Assembly (NCBI RefSeq): GCF_040605635.1
Contig: NZ_JBEXDG010000027.1
Span: 1-64,000, forward strand
Direction: 5' to 3'
From: Dactylosporangium sp040605635
GTDB lineage: Bacteria > Actinomycetota > Actinomycetes > Mycobacteriales > Micromonosporaceae
DNA: 64,000 nt
In this document: piece after piece, positions 8,856-16,773 of the stretch
How the letters are laid out: every line of letters starts with the position of its first letter
How positions within the stretch are numbered: position 1 is the first letter of the stretch
Position numbers and translations under genes: made by a program
The notes under the pieces: model-generated
What the model was told of the DNA's origin: nothing
The model's database searches: none
Seen by the model: the letters and a program-made list of their open reading frames with translations, nothing else

Positions 8856-9755
8856 GTGGCCCCCGCTGCCGACCAGGTGCACACGACACTGCGCAGAAGC
8901 TGGCAGTGCAGTCCCGGCCCGTGCATTCCTGTCGGTGCGGCCGCCTGGCGGGTCGAGATTGACGACTGCCAATTCGATACGTCTCGGCGGGATGACACCC
9001 AATTCGTGGTGAAATGGGCTCCGGCGTCCGCGCGGCGCGGCTTCGAGGCCGGGTTGTGTGCCGCGGAACACGTCGATGCGTCGGGCATCTGCGCCGGCCG
9101 TCCGGTCCGGGCCGCCGACGGCGCGCTCACCGCGGGAGCCGGCGACAGGGCGGGCGACGGGGTCCTCGCGCTGCTGTGCATGGTGCCCGGCCGCCCGCTG
9201 CGCGCCGACGACCCCCTGGACCAGTCGTGGTGGGGCGGCGCCCTGAGCGCCGCGCACCGCAGCCTGCGCCGGTTCGTGCACCCCGACCTGGCGAAGTTCC
9301 AGGTGGCGGCACCGGCGACGGCGCCCCACCTGGCGATGGAGCCCTGGCTCGGCCCGGCGGTCGCCGAGACCGTGGCCGTGGTCCGCCGGATCATGGTCAC
9401 CGACCAGCTCACCTACGGCGTCCGGCACGGCTCGCCCGCCGCCGCCCGCTTCCGCCTGGACGCCGCCACCGGCCGGGTCGGTCTGGTCGGCTGGGCCGCC
9501 GCCGGGACCGGGCCGCTGCTGTACGACCTGGCCCACGCCGTCCTGTGCGCGGGCGGCACGGGCGCCGACGCGCTCGTCGAGGCCTACGTGCGGGCGGGCC
9601 CGGTCCCCGCCGACGAGTGCGCGGCGGTGCTGCCCGCCATGCTCGCCCTGCGCACCGCCACGCACGCCGCCGGCGTGGCCGCGAGGATCCACGCCGACGG
9701 CGGTACCCCCCGCGACCACGCGGAACTGACCCGGATGGCGACGCTGCTGCTCTGA
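8856..9755 (+). CDS. APH-fold protein with degenerate kinase catalytic residues
   Basis: A 299-residue protein resembling aminoglycoside phosphotransferase/choline kinase-like proteins in its C-terminal half. The catalytic loop, normally HGD with a later hhDW, reads HGS (191-193) and LVGW (Gly212), so both catalytic and metal-binding Asp positions are lost. The following PLLYDLAHAVLCAG and the Ala-rich helices keep the family pattern. I place the start at GTG 8856, exactly 7 bases after a CATAAT -10 box (8843-8848), implying a leaderless mRNA; an in-frame ATG at 8847 lies inside the box. Probably a pseudokinase. Family assignment is moderate. Confidence 0.65.
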   Translation: MAPAADQVHTTLRRSWQCSPGPCIPVGAAAWRVEIDDCQFDTSRRDDTQFVVKWAPASARRGFEAGLCAAEHVDASGICAGRPVRAADGALTAGAGDRAGDGVLALLCMVPGRPLRADDPLDQSWWGGALSAAHRSLRRFVHPDLAKFQVAAPATAPHLAMEPWLGPAVAETVAVVRRIMVTDQLTYGVRHGSPAAARFRLDAATGRVGLVGWAAAGTGPLLYDLAHAVLCAGGTGADALVEAYVRAGPVPADECAAVLPAMLALRTATHAAGVAARIHADGGTPRDHAELTRMATLLL

Positions 9756-9807
9756 GGACCTTGCGGCCCTACCCTGCCGCTGGGCCGTCCGGCCGTGACG
9801 GGGCAGG

Positions 9808-10317
9808 ATGGGACCGGTGTCGGCATATCGCTACTTCTACGACTGTGAGTTCATCGAGGACGGTCGCCTGATCGACCTGGTCTCCATCGGGGTGGTGGAC
9901 GAGCACGGCCGGGAGTACTACGCGGTCTCCACGGAGTTCGACGGGTCGCGGGCCGTGCCGTGGGTGCGCCGCAACGTCCTGGACAAGCTGCCGTCGCCGG
10001 CCGACAAGGCGTGGCGCTCCCGCGAGCGGATCCGTGAGGAGCTGCTGGAGTTCCTCGTCGAGCCGCTGCGCGCCGGCGAGGCCGGTGAGCTGGAGCTCTG
10101 GGCCTGGTACGCCGCCTACGACCACGTCGCCCTCGCCCAGCTGTGGGGCCCGATGCCGACGCTGCCCCGGGAGATCCCCAGGTTCACCAAGGACCTGCGC
10201 CAGCTCTGGGACGAGTCGGGCCGGCCGCCCCTGCCGGCGGCGGAGGGACGGCACGACGCGCTCGTCGACGCCCGGCACAACCTCGCCCGGTGGGCGGTCA
10301 TGCGTCCGGGGTCGTGA
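9808..10317 (+). CDS. 3'-5' exoribonuclease AS (polyadenylate-specific)
   Basis: A 169-residue DEDDh-fold exonuclease like M. tuberculosis Rv2179c, which degrades RNA 3' overhangs and prefers adenylate. The first acidic pair is in YFYDCEFIEDG, the middle Asp in YAAYDHVAL, and the C-terminal H-x4-D in GRHDALVDARHN. A GTG at 9817 is an alternative start. The 3' end overlaps the convergent membrane gene by 20 bases. In mycobacteria this gene sits beside aroG; here the DAHP synthase lies 24 kb away. Confidence 0.9.
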   Translation: MGPVSAYRYFYDCEFIEDGRLIDLVSIGVVDEHGREYYAVSTEFDGSRAVPWVRRNVLDKLPSPADKAWRSRERIREELLEFLVEPLRAGEAGELELWAWYAAYDHVALAQLWGPMPTLPREIPRFTKDLRQLWDESGRPPLPAAEGRHDALVDARHNLARWAVMRPGS

Positions 10318-10741
10318 CCTGCCGGTTCCTCGTGAGCGGGATCCGCAGCGCGAGGTACAGGGGCAGCCCGATCGGCGAGAGCAGGATCGTCAGCACCATG
10401 ACCGGCGCCATGATCAGCGGGTGGATCCGCCGCTCGCGGCTGTCCAGGTAGATCCAGCGGCCGACCAGCAGGTCCCACGCGAGCACCTGCGCCCAGACGG
10501 CGGCGACCACGTCGTCGTCGGCGAAGAGGGCGCGCACGCCGGCCAGGTCGGGGTTGAGCATCTCCGCGGCGAACTCCGGCAGGACCGGCGCGATCGCGAA
10601 GGCCCAGACGACCAGGGCCGGCAGGGCGATGAAGATCGACCCGGCGATCCGCCGCGACCAGCGCCACCCCGGCGCGACGATCATCAGCGCCCAGAAGGGC
10701 ACGACCACCAGGAACGCGAGCTCGAACAGGGTGTCTGCCAT
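10298..10741 (-). CDS. ABA4-like membrane protein
   Basis: A 147-residue integral membrane protein matching the ABA4-like (DUF4281) family: the N-terminal helix (MADTLFELAFLVVVPFWALM) is followed by PGWRWSRRI, the conserved ALPALVVWAF..P stretch, WDLLVGRWIYLDS and a C-terminal hydrophobic pair with SPIGLPLYL. In plants ABA4 acts in neoxanthin formation; bacterial roles are unknown. Its ATG shares one base with the stop of the upstream membrane gene (TGATG), so the two are co-translated, probably under MerR control. Confidence 0.78.
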   Translation of the reverse strand: MADTLFELAFLVVVPFWALMIVAPGWRWSRRIAGSIFIALPALVVWAFAIAPVLPEFAAEMLNPDLAGVRALFADDDVVAAVWAQVLAWDLLVGRWIYLDSRERRIHPLIMAPVMVLTILLSPIGLPLYLALRIPLTRNRQVTTPDA

Positions 10742-11709
10742 CAGTGGACCCCACTCAGTGCCGATTCGGTGACAGCGGTCGATGCCACCACGGTACGGGG
10801 GCGGGCCAGTGCCCACCCGGTGCCGCCGGCGACGGCCAGGGCCAGGCCGCCGAGGGTGGCCAGCGTGAGGGCGTCGGGGTGCGCGATGGACTGGCCGCGC
10901 AGTGCCTGCCACGTCAGGAGGACGGTGAGCGCGGCGTACGCGAGGCCGGCGACGATCACCAGGCGGGCCCGGACCCGGTCGTGGCGCAGCCGGGCGAAGC
11001 GCCCGGCGGCGAGCGCCAGCGTGAACCCGAGCAGCGGCAGCGCCTGCAGGGCGTGCATGCCGATGAAGTGCCCGGCGCGCAGGTCGCCGCCGGTGGTGCT
11101 CCAGCCGACCAGGGGCAGGCCGGCGCCGCCGTCGGCCACGCCGACGCTGTGCGCGCCGACGATCGTGGGCGCCTCGCCCTCGGGCAGGTTCAACTGCGCC
11201 TTCGTGGGCAGGGTCATCAGGAAGCCGACCATCATGCCGGCCAGGCCGACGAGCAGGCCGAAACGGACGGCGAGGGTGTTCGCCCGGTCCGGCAGCCGCT
11301 GGATGAGCAGCAGGACCGCCAGGACGAGCGTGCACATCCAGGCGATCGCGATCGTGGCGCCCATCACGCTGTACAGCGTCGAGTCCAGCGGCGTCTGGTT
11401 GTTGAAGTGGCTCTGCCGGCCGCGGGCCGCCTGCCCGACGATGATCACGATCTCGGTGGTGAGGGCGGCGACGCTGATGGTCCCGAGCCACCAGCCGAGC
11501 CGCTGCCGGCGGTCCAGCAGTGAGAGCATCCAGGCGATCGTGATGGAGTAGACGGCGATGGAGACCGAGAACTTGAAGGGCTTGAGCCAGATCGGCGCGC
11601 CGACGAGCTCGCGGTCGTCGAGGAAGACGCCCGCGCCGGTGAGGACCGCGAGGACGGTCAGCGCCGCCGCGCTGACGGTGAGTGGGCGGTGCAGCTGTGC
11701 GAGACGCAT
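10741..11709 (-). CDS. Multi-pass membrane protein of unknown function
   Basis: A 322-residue protein with about eight hydrophobic segments. It has an actinobacterial signature-like stretch (IWLKPFKFSVSIAVYS) near residue 45 and a polar loop, HFNNQTPLDS, near residue 103. I do not recognise a characterised family. It is transcribed divergently from the MerR gene across a 40-base set of inverted ATAGTG/CACTAT repeats and is translationally coupled to the ABA4-like gene, so it is probably the main MerR target. Confidence 0.75.
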   Translation of the reverse strand: MRLAQLHRPLTVSAAALTVLAVLTGAGVFLDDRELVGAPIWLKPFKFSVSIAVYSITIAWMLSLLDRRQRLGWWLGTISVAALTTEIVIIVGQAARGRQSHFNNQTPLDSTLYSVMGATIAIAWMCTLVLAVLLLIQRLPDRANTLAVRFGLLVGLAGMMVGFLMTLPTKAQLNLPEGEAPTIVGAHSVGVADGGAGLPLVGWSTTGGDLRAGHFIGMHALQALPLLGFTLALAAGRFARLRHDRVRARLVIVAGLAYAALTVLLTWQALRGQSIAHPDALTLATLGGLALAVAGGTGWALARPRTVVASTAVTESALSGVH

Positions 11710-11728
11710 CAGAAGCTCCCAGCAGTAT

Positions 11729-11768
11729 GGATAGTGGTGCTCTCCACTATTGGAAAGCTACACTATCC
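11729..11768. promoter_or_regulatory. MerR-type operator between divergent genes
   Basis: ATAGTGG (11731-11737) and CCACTAT (11744-11750) form a perfect 7-bp inverted repeat with a 6-base spacer. GGATAGTG (11729-11736) also pairs with CACTATCC at 11761-11768. Three copies of the ATAGTG half site therefore sit between the membrane operon and the MerR gene, the usual place for a MerR-family regulator acting on itself and its target. Confidence 0.65.
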
Positions 11769-11791
11769 GTGTCAACCCTGAAAGGACCCTG

Positions 11792-12430
11792 ATGCGCATC
11801 GCGGAACTGAGCCAGACGACCGGCGTGCCGGTGCCGACGATCAAGTACTACCTGCGTGAGGGACTCCTGCCGGCCGGCGAACTGACCAGCCCCAACCAGG
11901 CCAGATATGACGATCGACACGTCCAGCGGCTGCGGCTCGTGCGGGTGCTGCTGGACATCGGCAGGCTGCCGATCGCCACCATCCGCGACCTGCTCACGGA
12001 GCTGGACCGGCCCGACCCCGACGTGCACGAGGTGCTCGGGCGGGCCCTGCCGGCGACCGTCGGCACCCGCGAGACGAGTGACCCCGCGATGCTCGAGGCG
12101 GCCCACGAACGGGTGCGGCTGCTGGTCCGGCAGCGCGGCTGGCTGGTCTCTGACAACGCCCGCACCCGGCAGTCCGCGGCCGAGGTCGTCGCCGCGTTCG
12201 CGCAGGTCGGCGCCGATGTGGAGCACCTGCTGGAGCACTACGCGGACCTGGTCGAGCGGATCGCGGTGCACGACCTGCGTTTCGTCGCCCAGGCGGGGGA
12301 CAACGAGGGCAGGCTGCACGCCGCCGTCGTCGGCTCGATCCTCGGGGACTCCCTGCTCGCGGCCCTGCGGCGGATGGCGCAGGAGCACGAGTCGGCCAAG
12401 ATGTTCGGCATCCGCGACGACAACTGTTAG
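11792..12430 (+). CDS. MerR-family transcriptional regulator
   Basis: A 212-residue regulator. The N-terminal winged helix (MRIAELSQTTGVPVPTIKYYLREGLLP) is classic MerR, followed by ARYDDRHVQRLRLVR and a long dimerisation helix. The C-terminal 110 residues show no metal-binding Cys cluster (the only Cys is the last residue), so an organic or unknown signal is likely. ATG 11792 is preferred over the frame's earlier ATG at 11750 because AAAGGA lies 7 bases upstream and the homologous N-terminus begins here; 11750 lies in the operator. Confidence 0.88.
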   Translation: MRIAELSQTTGVPVPTIKYYLREGLLPAGELTSPNQARYDDRHVQRLRLVRVLLDIGRLPIATIRDLLTELDRPDPDVHEVLGRALPATVGTRETSDPAMLEAAHERVRLLVRQRGWLVSDNARTRQSAAEVVAAFAQVGADVEHLLEHYADLVERIAVHDLRFVAQAGDNEGRLHAAVVGSILGDSLLAALRRMAQEHESAKMFGIRDDNC

Positions 12431-12586
12431 GCGGGAGGTCCGGCTGGTGCGACGTCGGCACTTTCAGGCGGAGCGACTACAGTGCGCTGTGAATCGGCAG
12501 CGTCGCCAACGAGTGGGACCCTCCGGCTCGGTCGTGCCCCGTCAGGGCGGTCGAGCAGCACCGCAACCAGGAAGGCAAGATCTAGC

Positions 12587-13615
12587 ATGCGTATCGGCGT
12601 ACTGACCGGGGGCGGCGACTGCCCCGGCCTCAACGCGGTCATCCGGGCCGTGGTCCGCAAGGGGATCGCGACCTACGGTCACGAGTTCGTGGGCTTCCGC
12701 GACGGCTGGCGCGGCCCGCTCGAGGGCAACACCCGTGAGCTGGGCATCGCGCAGGTCCGTGGCATCCTGCCGCGCGGCGGCACCATCCTCGGCTCCTCCC
12801 GGACCAACCCGTTCAAGATCGACGGCGGCGTTGAGAAGATCAAGTCGAACCTGGCCGACCTGGGCATCGACGCGCTCGTCGCGATCGGCGGCGAGGACAC
12901 CCTCGGCGTCGCGGCGAAGCTGACCGACCTGGGCGTCAACGTCGTCGGCGTGCCGAAGACGATCGACAACGACCTCGGCGCGACCGACTACACGTTCGGC
13001 TTCGACACCGCGGTCAACATCGCCATGGAGGCGATCGACCGGCTGCACACCACCGCCGAGTCGCACCACCGCACCCTCGTCGTCGAGGTCATGGGCCGGC
13101 ACGCCGGCTGGATCGCCCTGCACGCCGGCCTCGCCGGTGGCGCCAACGTCATCCTCCTGCCGGAGCGGCAGTTCGACGTGGAGCAGGTCGCCGGCTACGT
13201 CGAGAAGCGCTTCCAGACGCAGTACGCGCCGATCGTCGTCGTCGCCGAGGGCGCCCAGCCGCTCGATGGCCAGATGGTGCTGCACAACCAGGAGCTCGAC
13301 GCCTTCGGCCACGTCCGCCTCGGCGGCATCGGCCAGTGGCTCGCCCAGCAGCTGGAGGCCAAGACCGGCAAGGAGGCCCGCACCGTCGTGCTCGGCCACA
13401 TCCAGCGCGGTGGCACCCCGACCGCGTTCGACCGGGTCCTCGCGACCCGCTTCGGCCTGGGCGCGATCGACGCCGTCCACGAGGGCGACTTCGGCAAGAT
13501 GGTCGCGCTGCAGTCCACGGACATCGTCCGCGTCCCGCTCGCCGACGCCACCCGTGAGCTCAAGACCGTCCCGGTCGAGCGCTACACCGAGGCCGAGGTC
13601 TTCTTCGGCTCCTGA
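12587..13615 (+). CDS. 6-phosphofructokinase, predicted PPi-dependent
   Basis: Phosphorylates fructose-6-phosphate in glycolysis. Length 342 residues, group III PFK. The phosphoryl-donor loop is GGGDCPGLN (8-16). Asp104 (GGEDTLG) and Lys124 (PKTIDND) are the pair typical of pyrophosphate-dependent enzymes; ATP-dependent group III enzymes carry Gly104. PPi use would make the reaction reversible. Catalytic TIDND (125-129) and the MGRHAGW substrate loop are intact. ATG 12587 has GGAAGG 11 bases upstream; the open frame extends to 12482 without homology. Confidence 0.92.
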   Translation: MRIGVLTGGGDCPGLNAVIRAVVRKGIATYGHEFVGFRDGWRGPLEGNTRELGIAQVRGILPRGGTILGSSRTNPFKIDGGVEKIKSNLADLGIDALVAIGGEDTLGVAAKLTDLGVNVVGVPKTIDNDLGATDYTFGFDTAVNIAMEAIDRLHTTAESHHRTLVVEVMGRHAGWIALHAGLAGGANVILLPERQFDVEQVAGYVEKRFQTQYAPIVVVAEGAQPLDGQMVLHNQELDAFGHVRLGGIGQWLAQQLEAKTGKEARTVVLGHIQRGGTPTAFDRVLATRFGLGAIDAVHEGDFGKMVALQSTDIVRVPLADATRELKTVPVERYTEAEVFFGS

Positions 13616-13623
13616 GTCCCGCC

Positions 13624-13663
13624 GCGGGCCCGGTCACCTGCCGCACGGCGGGTCCGGGCCCGC
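13624..13663. terminator. GC-rich hairpin after phosphofructokinase
   Basis: Perfect 10-bp arms GCGGGCCCGG (13624-13633) and CCGGGCCCGC (13654-13663) just after the stop. No T run follows, so a terminator role is plausible but not shown. Confidence 0.45.
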
Positions 13664-13763
13664 ACCGCACCGGCCCGGCCGCCTTCCGTCAGGCGGGTCC
13701 GGCCCCGCACCGAGCCGGCACGCCCGCGCGGCACGCCCGGACCGCCGCGTCGCCGGCCGCCGG

Positions 13764-13881
13764 CCTTTCGCGGAGACCGGCGGCAGGCCTTCCGCGGAGT
13801 CCGGTCGCGGGTCTTCTGTGCAGACCGGTCGCAGGGCTTCCGCGTCGTCGGTCGCGGGGCTTCCGCGGCGGCCGGTCGCCC
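13764..13881. repeat. Degenerate 23-24 bp tandem repeat
   Basis: Five imperfect copies of a 23-24 bp unit with the core CTTCCGCGGAGNCCGGTCGC fill most of the gap between the phosphofructokinase and proC genes. The 300-base gap holds no gene I can support; an 86-codon antisense frame over it merely reads the repeat. Confidence 0.6.
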
Positions 13882-13924
13882 GCCTGTCGTCCATGCCGTG
13901 TCGCCAAACCTAGGGAGTGCGTTC

Positions 13925-14731
13925 GTGCGGACCATCGCCGTCTTCGGTGCCGGCAAGCTCGGTGAGGTGCTGCTGTCCGGGTTGCTGCGGGCCGGCTGGT
14001 CCGCCGACCGCCTCCTGGCCACCGCCCGCCGCCCCGAGCGGGCGAAGGAGCTGCAGGAGCGCTACGGGATCCGGGTCGTCGACAGCGAGACCGCGATCCT
14101 GGAAGCCGACGTGCTCACCGTCGCGGTGAAGCCGCAGGACGCCGGCGCGCTGCTGGCCGAGCTCGGCCCGAAGCTGCCCGCCGGCAAGCTCGTCGTGTCG
14201 CTCTGCGCCGGTCTGCCCACGGCGTTCTTCGCCAGGCACCTGCCGGAGGGCACCCCGGTCGTCCGGGTCATGACCAACACCCCGGCGCTGGTCGACGAGG
14301 CGATGACCGCGATCTCGGCGGGCTCCCACGCCACCGCCGAGCACCTCGCGCTCACCGAGGAGATGTTCCGCCCCCTCGGCCGCACCATCCGGGTCCCCGA
14401 GTCGCAGCAGGACGCGGTCACCGCCCTGTCCGGCTCCGGCCCGGCCTACTTCTACTTCCTCGTCGAGGCGATGACCGACGCCGGCATCCTGCTCGGCCTG
14501 CCCCGCCAGGTGGCGCACGACCTCATCGTGCAGACCGCGATCGGCTCCGCGGTGATGCTGCGCGAGTCCGGCGAGCACCCCGTCAAGCTGCGCGAGGCCG
14601 TGACGTCGCCGGCCGGCACCACGATCAACGCCATCCGTGAGCTGGAGAACCACGGGGTCAGGGCCGCGTTCCTGGCCGCCCTGGAGGCCGCCCGCGACCG
14701 CGCCCGGGAGCTCGCCGCGCAGAGTGGTTGA
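13925..14731 (+). CDS. proC: Pyrroline-5-carboxylate reductase
   Basis: Last step of proline synthesis: NAD(P)H reduction of pyrroline-5-carboxylate. 268 residues. The N-terminal Rossmann motif is IAVFGAGKLGEVLLSGLL. NTPALVDEAMTAIS and the conserved ALSGSGPAYFYFLVEAMTDAGILLGLPR near residue 175 are diagnostic, as is TSPAGTTINAIRELE near the C-terminus. GTG 13925 has AGGGAG about 8 bases upstream; the frame's start at 13898 is not needed. The DUF2199 gene follows after 3 bases. Confidence 0.94.
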   Translation: MRTIAVFGAGKLGEVLLSGLLRAGWSADRLLATARRPERAKELQERYGIRVVDSETAILEADVLTVAVKPQDAGALLAELGPKLPAGKLVVSLCAGLPTAFFARHLPEGTPVVRVMTNTPALVDEAMTAISAGSHATAEHLALTEEMFRPLGRTIRVPESQQDAVTALSGSGPAYFYFLVEAMTDAGILLGLPRQVAHDLIVQTAIGSAVMLRESGEHPVKLREAVTSPAGTTINAIRELENHGVRAAFLAALEAARDRARELAAQSG

Positions 14732-14734
14732 ATC

Positions 14735-15244
14735 GTGTCCGTGACCGTCATCACCTGTACGTGCTGCGGCGTGGAGCTCGGCGACGTGCCGAGCATGTGG
14801 TCGTTCTCCGCGCCGGACACCTGGGCCGTCCCCGGCGTCGGCGGGGCGTCGTTCCTGGAGGAGGAGCTCTGCTTCGTCGAGCTCCCCGATCTCGACGAGC
14901 AGCACTTCTTCCTCCGCGGCCTGATCGAGGTCCCGGTCCGTGGGATGGCCGAGGCGCTGACCTACAGCGTCTGGGTCGGCCTCAGCGCGGCCGGCTTCGC
15001 CCGCGCCGTCGAGCAGTGGGAGGACCCGGAGCGCGCCTCCGAGCCACCGTTCTTCGGCCAGCTCGCCAACCGCATCCCCGGCCACCCCGAGACGCTGCGG
15101 CTGCGGGTCCGGGTGCACACCCGCCGGCCCGGCCTGCGCCCCCTCGTCGAGCTGCGCGCCCACGAACACCCCCTGGCCGTGTGGCAGCGCGAAGGCATCG
15201 ACGCGCACGAGCTGCCGGCGATCGCGGCGGCCTGCGGCGCCTGA
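14735..15244 (+). CDS. DUF2199 family protein
   Basis: A 169-residue protein with an N-terminal CTCCG zinc-knuckle-like pair, then W-S-F-S-A-P and GLIEVPVRG, features of the DUF2199 family. Its function is not known; related proteins are small and cytosolic. It starts at GTG 3 bases after proC and so is probably read from the same transcript, although no clear ribosome site is visible. Confidence 0.72.
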   Translation: MSVTVITCTCCGVELGDVPSMWSFSAPDTWAVPGVGGASFLEEELCFVELPDLDEQHFFLRGLIEVPVRGMAEALTYSVWVGLSAAGFARAVEQWEDPERASEPPFFGQLANRIPGHPETLRLRVRVHTRRPGLRPLVELRAHEHPLAVWQREGIDAHELPAIAAACGA

Positions 15245-15455
15245 CACCTCATTCACTCAGGCATTCACCTGTATCCGCCACCAGGTGGTACCCGTACCGT
15301 TACATGCAGTGAAGCTGATGTATACCGCGACCGGGTGGCCCCCCGCCCCGTCGCGGGTCCCGCGCTCGGTGCCCTTCCCCAGCCGAGGAGCGCGGCGTGA
15401 AGCTCGCCGTCGGCCGCAGAGGTGGTCGACGGCGGCTTTGCGGCATGATAACCGG

Positions 15456-16538
15456 GTGCGATTCGAAACCAGCCGTGCGCTCGACGCGATCGAGCGGAGA
15501 CTGAGCGTCGACCCCCTCGCCGCCGGCGGGGTCATCGACCTGGTGGAGGCTGCCCGCAGCGTCGACCTCGACGGTGGCCGCCCGGCCGCCCTGCTGCGCC
15601 TCGGCATGTTCGTCGACGCCCTCAGCCGGCAGCTCGGCGACGGCGGCGTCGGCCTGTATGCCGTGGCCGAGCGCGGCGCCATGTCCGACACCGACTTCAC
15701 CTCCAACGAGCGCATGGTCCTGCGCCGCTGGTCCGACGACGGGCTGATCGAGATGCTGCCGCCCGGCGCCCGCACCGGTGCCAGGGTCCGTGAGGCCGCC
15801 GGGCTCACCGGCCTGCCGGTGATCAGCCGCACGCCGCTGCCCGGTCACCCCGGCCCGGTCTACCTCACCACCGGCGCGGCCGGCGGGATGGAGCTGGCCC
15901 TCGCCCCGTCGACCGGCTCGTCGCCGCGACCGCACCCCGTGCTCGGCCGGTTCTGGCGCTGCCCGGCCGCCGACTGCCCGACGTTCGGCCGGCAGCCCGC
16001 CGCCGGTGCCGGGCAGCCACCACCCGCGCTGCCCAGCGGCGCCCCGCTGTGCCCCCGGCACGGCGAGCGGCTGATCGACGCCGGGCCGCGCCCGCCCGCG
16101 TCGAGCATGGCGGTGCGGATCAAGGGCACGGTGCGCGCCCGTTTCCCGCTGACCGCGGCCCGCCCCGTCGTCGTGGGCCGGGCACCGGACGAGCCGGGTG
16201 GCATCACCATCGGCAACTGGCTCGACGACGAGTCGACCCGCCGCGTCAGCCGCAACCACGTCCGCCTGGAGCTGCGCGACGGCATGGTCCTGGTCACCGA
16301 CGTCAGCACCAACGGCGCCGCGGTCCTGGCCCGCACCGGCTCGTCGGTCCCGCCCCGCGAGGTCGACCTGCACCGCGGCGAGCCCCAGGCGATGGGGGAG
16401 TGGGACGAGGTCGAGCTCTATCCGGAGGTCACCGTCGGCCGCGCGGACCGCCCGCCGGCGTCCGTGGCCAAGGGCGGCGCCCCCAACTCCGTCATGGCCG
16501 ACGCGCCCACGATCGCGTTGAGGTTGCCCAAGCAGTAA
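15456..16538 (+). CDS. FHA-domain protein
   Basis: A 360-residue protein with a C-terminal forkhead-associated domain (about 222-320): VVVGRAPDEPGG, then SRNHVRLELRDGMVLVTDVSTNGAAVL, containing the Gly-Arg, Ser-x2-His and Ser-Thr-Asn-Gly motifs that bind phosphothreonine. The first 160 residues are helical and unassigned. A Cys/His patch (CPAADCPTF ... CPRHGERL, about 167-206) could bind zinc. It likely reads Ser/Thr-kinase signals; a PASTA kinase is encoded 22 kb away. GTG 15456 lies 6 bases after a CATGAT -10-like box, suggesting a leaderless mRNA. Confidence 0.8.
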   Translation: MRFETSRALDAIERRLSVDPLAAGGVIDLVEAARSVDLDGGRPAALLRLGMFVDALSRQLGDGGVGLYAVAERGAMSDTDFTSNERMVLRRWSDDGLIEMLPPGARTGARVREAAGLTGLPVISRTPLPGHPGPVYLTTGAAGGMELALAPSTGSSPRPHPVLGRFWRCPAADCPTFGRQPAAGAGQPPPALPSGAPLCPRHGERLIDAGPRPPASSMAVRIKGTVRARFPLTAARPVVVGRAPDEPGGITIGNWLDDESTRRVSRNHVRLELRDGMVLVTDVSTNGAAVLARTGSSVPPREVDLHRGEPQAMGEWDEVELYPEVTVGRADRPPASVAKGGAPNSVMADAPTIALRLPKQ

Positions 16539-16543
16539 ACCGG

Positions 16544-16572
16544 TTGCCGCCGCAGCGACGGCGAGCTATGTT
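16544..16572 (+). promoter_or_regulatory. Promoter of the EF-Tu leader
   Basis: TTGCCG (16544-16549), a 17-base spacer and TATGTT (16567-16572) form a good SigA-like promoter. Transcription would begin at or next to the GTG of the leader peptide at 16579. Confidence 0.6.
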
Positions 16573-16578
16573 TCCAGC

Positions 16579-16659
16579 GTGATCACGACGACCGCCCTCT
16601 TCGAGTCAGGCCTATCGGCCGGCTCGGCGGTCTCGTGCGCCCCGGCCCTGCGAAGCTGA
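16579..16659 (+). CDS. Putative 26-residue leader peptide of the EF-Tu gene
   Basis: A GTG-initiated frame of 26 codons (start MITTTALFES, end APALRS) lies directly after the -10 box, so its mRNA would be leaderless. Its TGA at 16657-16659 abuts the 5' arm of a stable hairpin at 16660. A ribosome paused near the stop would block that arm. This is the arrangement of a translation-sensing attenuator; no homologue is claimed. Confidence 0.5.
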   Translation: MITTTALFESGLSAGSAVSCAPALRS

Positions 16660-16718
16660 CCCTCCTCCCGCAGCCATTCCTGCGGTAACCGAAGGAGGAG
16701 GGTGGCTCGGCCACCCTC
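16660..16718 (+). promoter_or_regulatory. Two mutually exclusive hairpins (candidate attenuator)
   Basis: Hairpin I pairs CCCTCCTC (from 16660) with GAGGAGGG (to 16702), with an inner CCGCAG/CTGCGG stem (16668-16673, 16680-16685). Hairpin II is GAGGGTGGC-TCG-GCCACCCTC (16698-16718). They share 16698-16702, so only one can form. Neither has a U tract, so Rho-dependent or translational control is more likely than intrinsic termination. Confidence 0.5.
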
Positions 16719-16773
16719 ACGACGTGGCCGCACGGTTCCGCACACCCACCACACATCCACTGTGGAGTGTCAG

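Noticed and set aside
13634..13894. 86-codon antisense protein
   Set aside because: It only translates the degenerate 24-bp repeat and has no ribosome site.
16702..16773. GTG 16702 as the EF-Tu start
   Set aside because: It would add 24 residues absent from all EF-Tu proteins and lies inside the leader hairpins; ATG 16774 has GGAG and the canonical MAKQ start.
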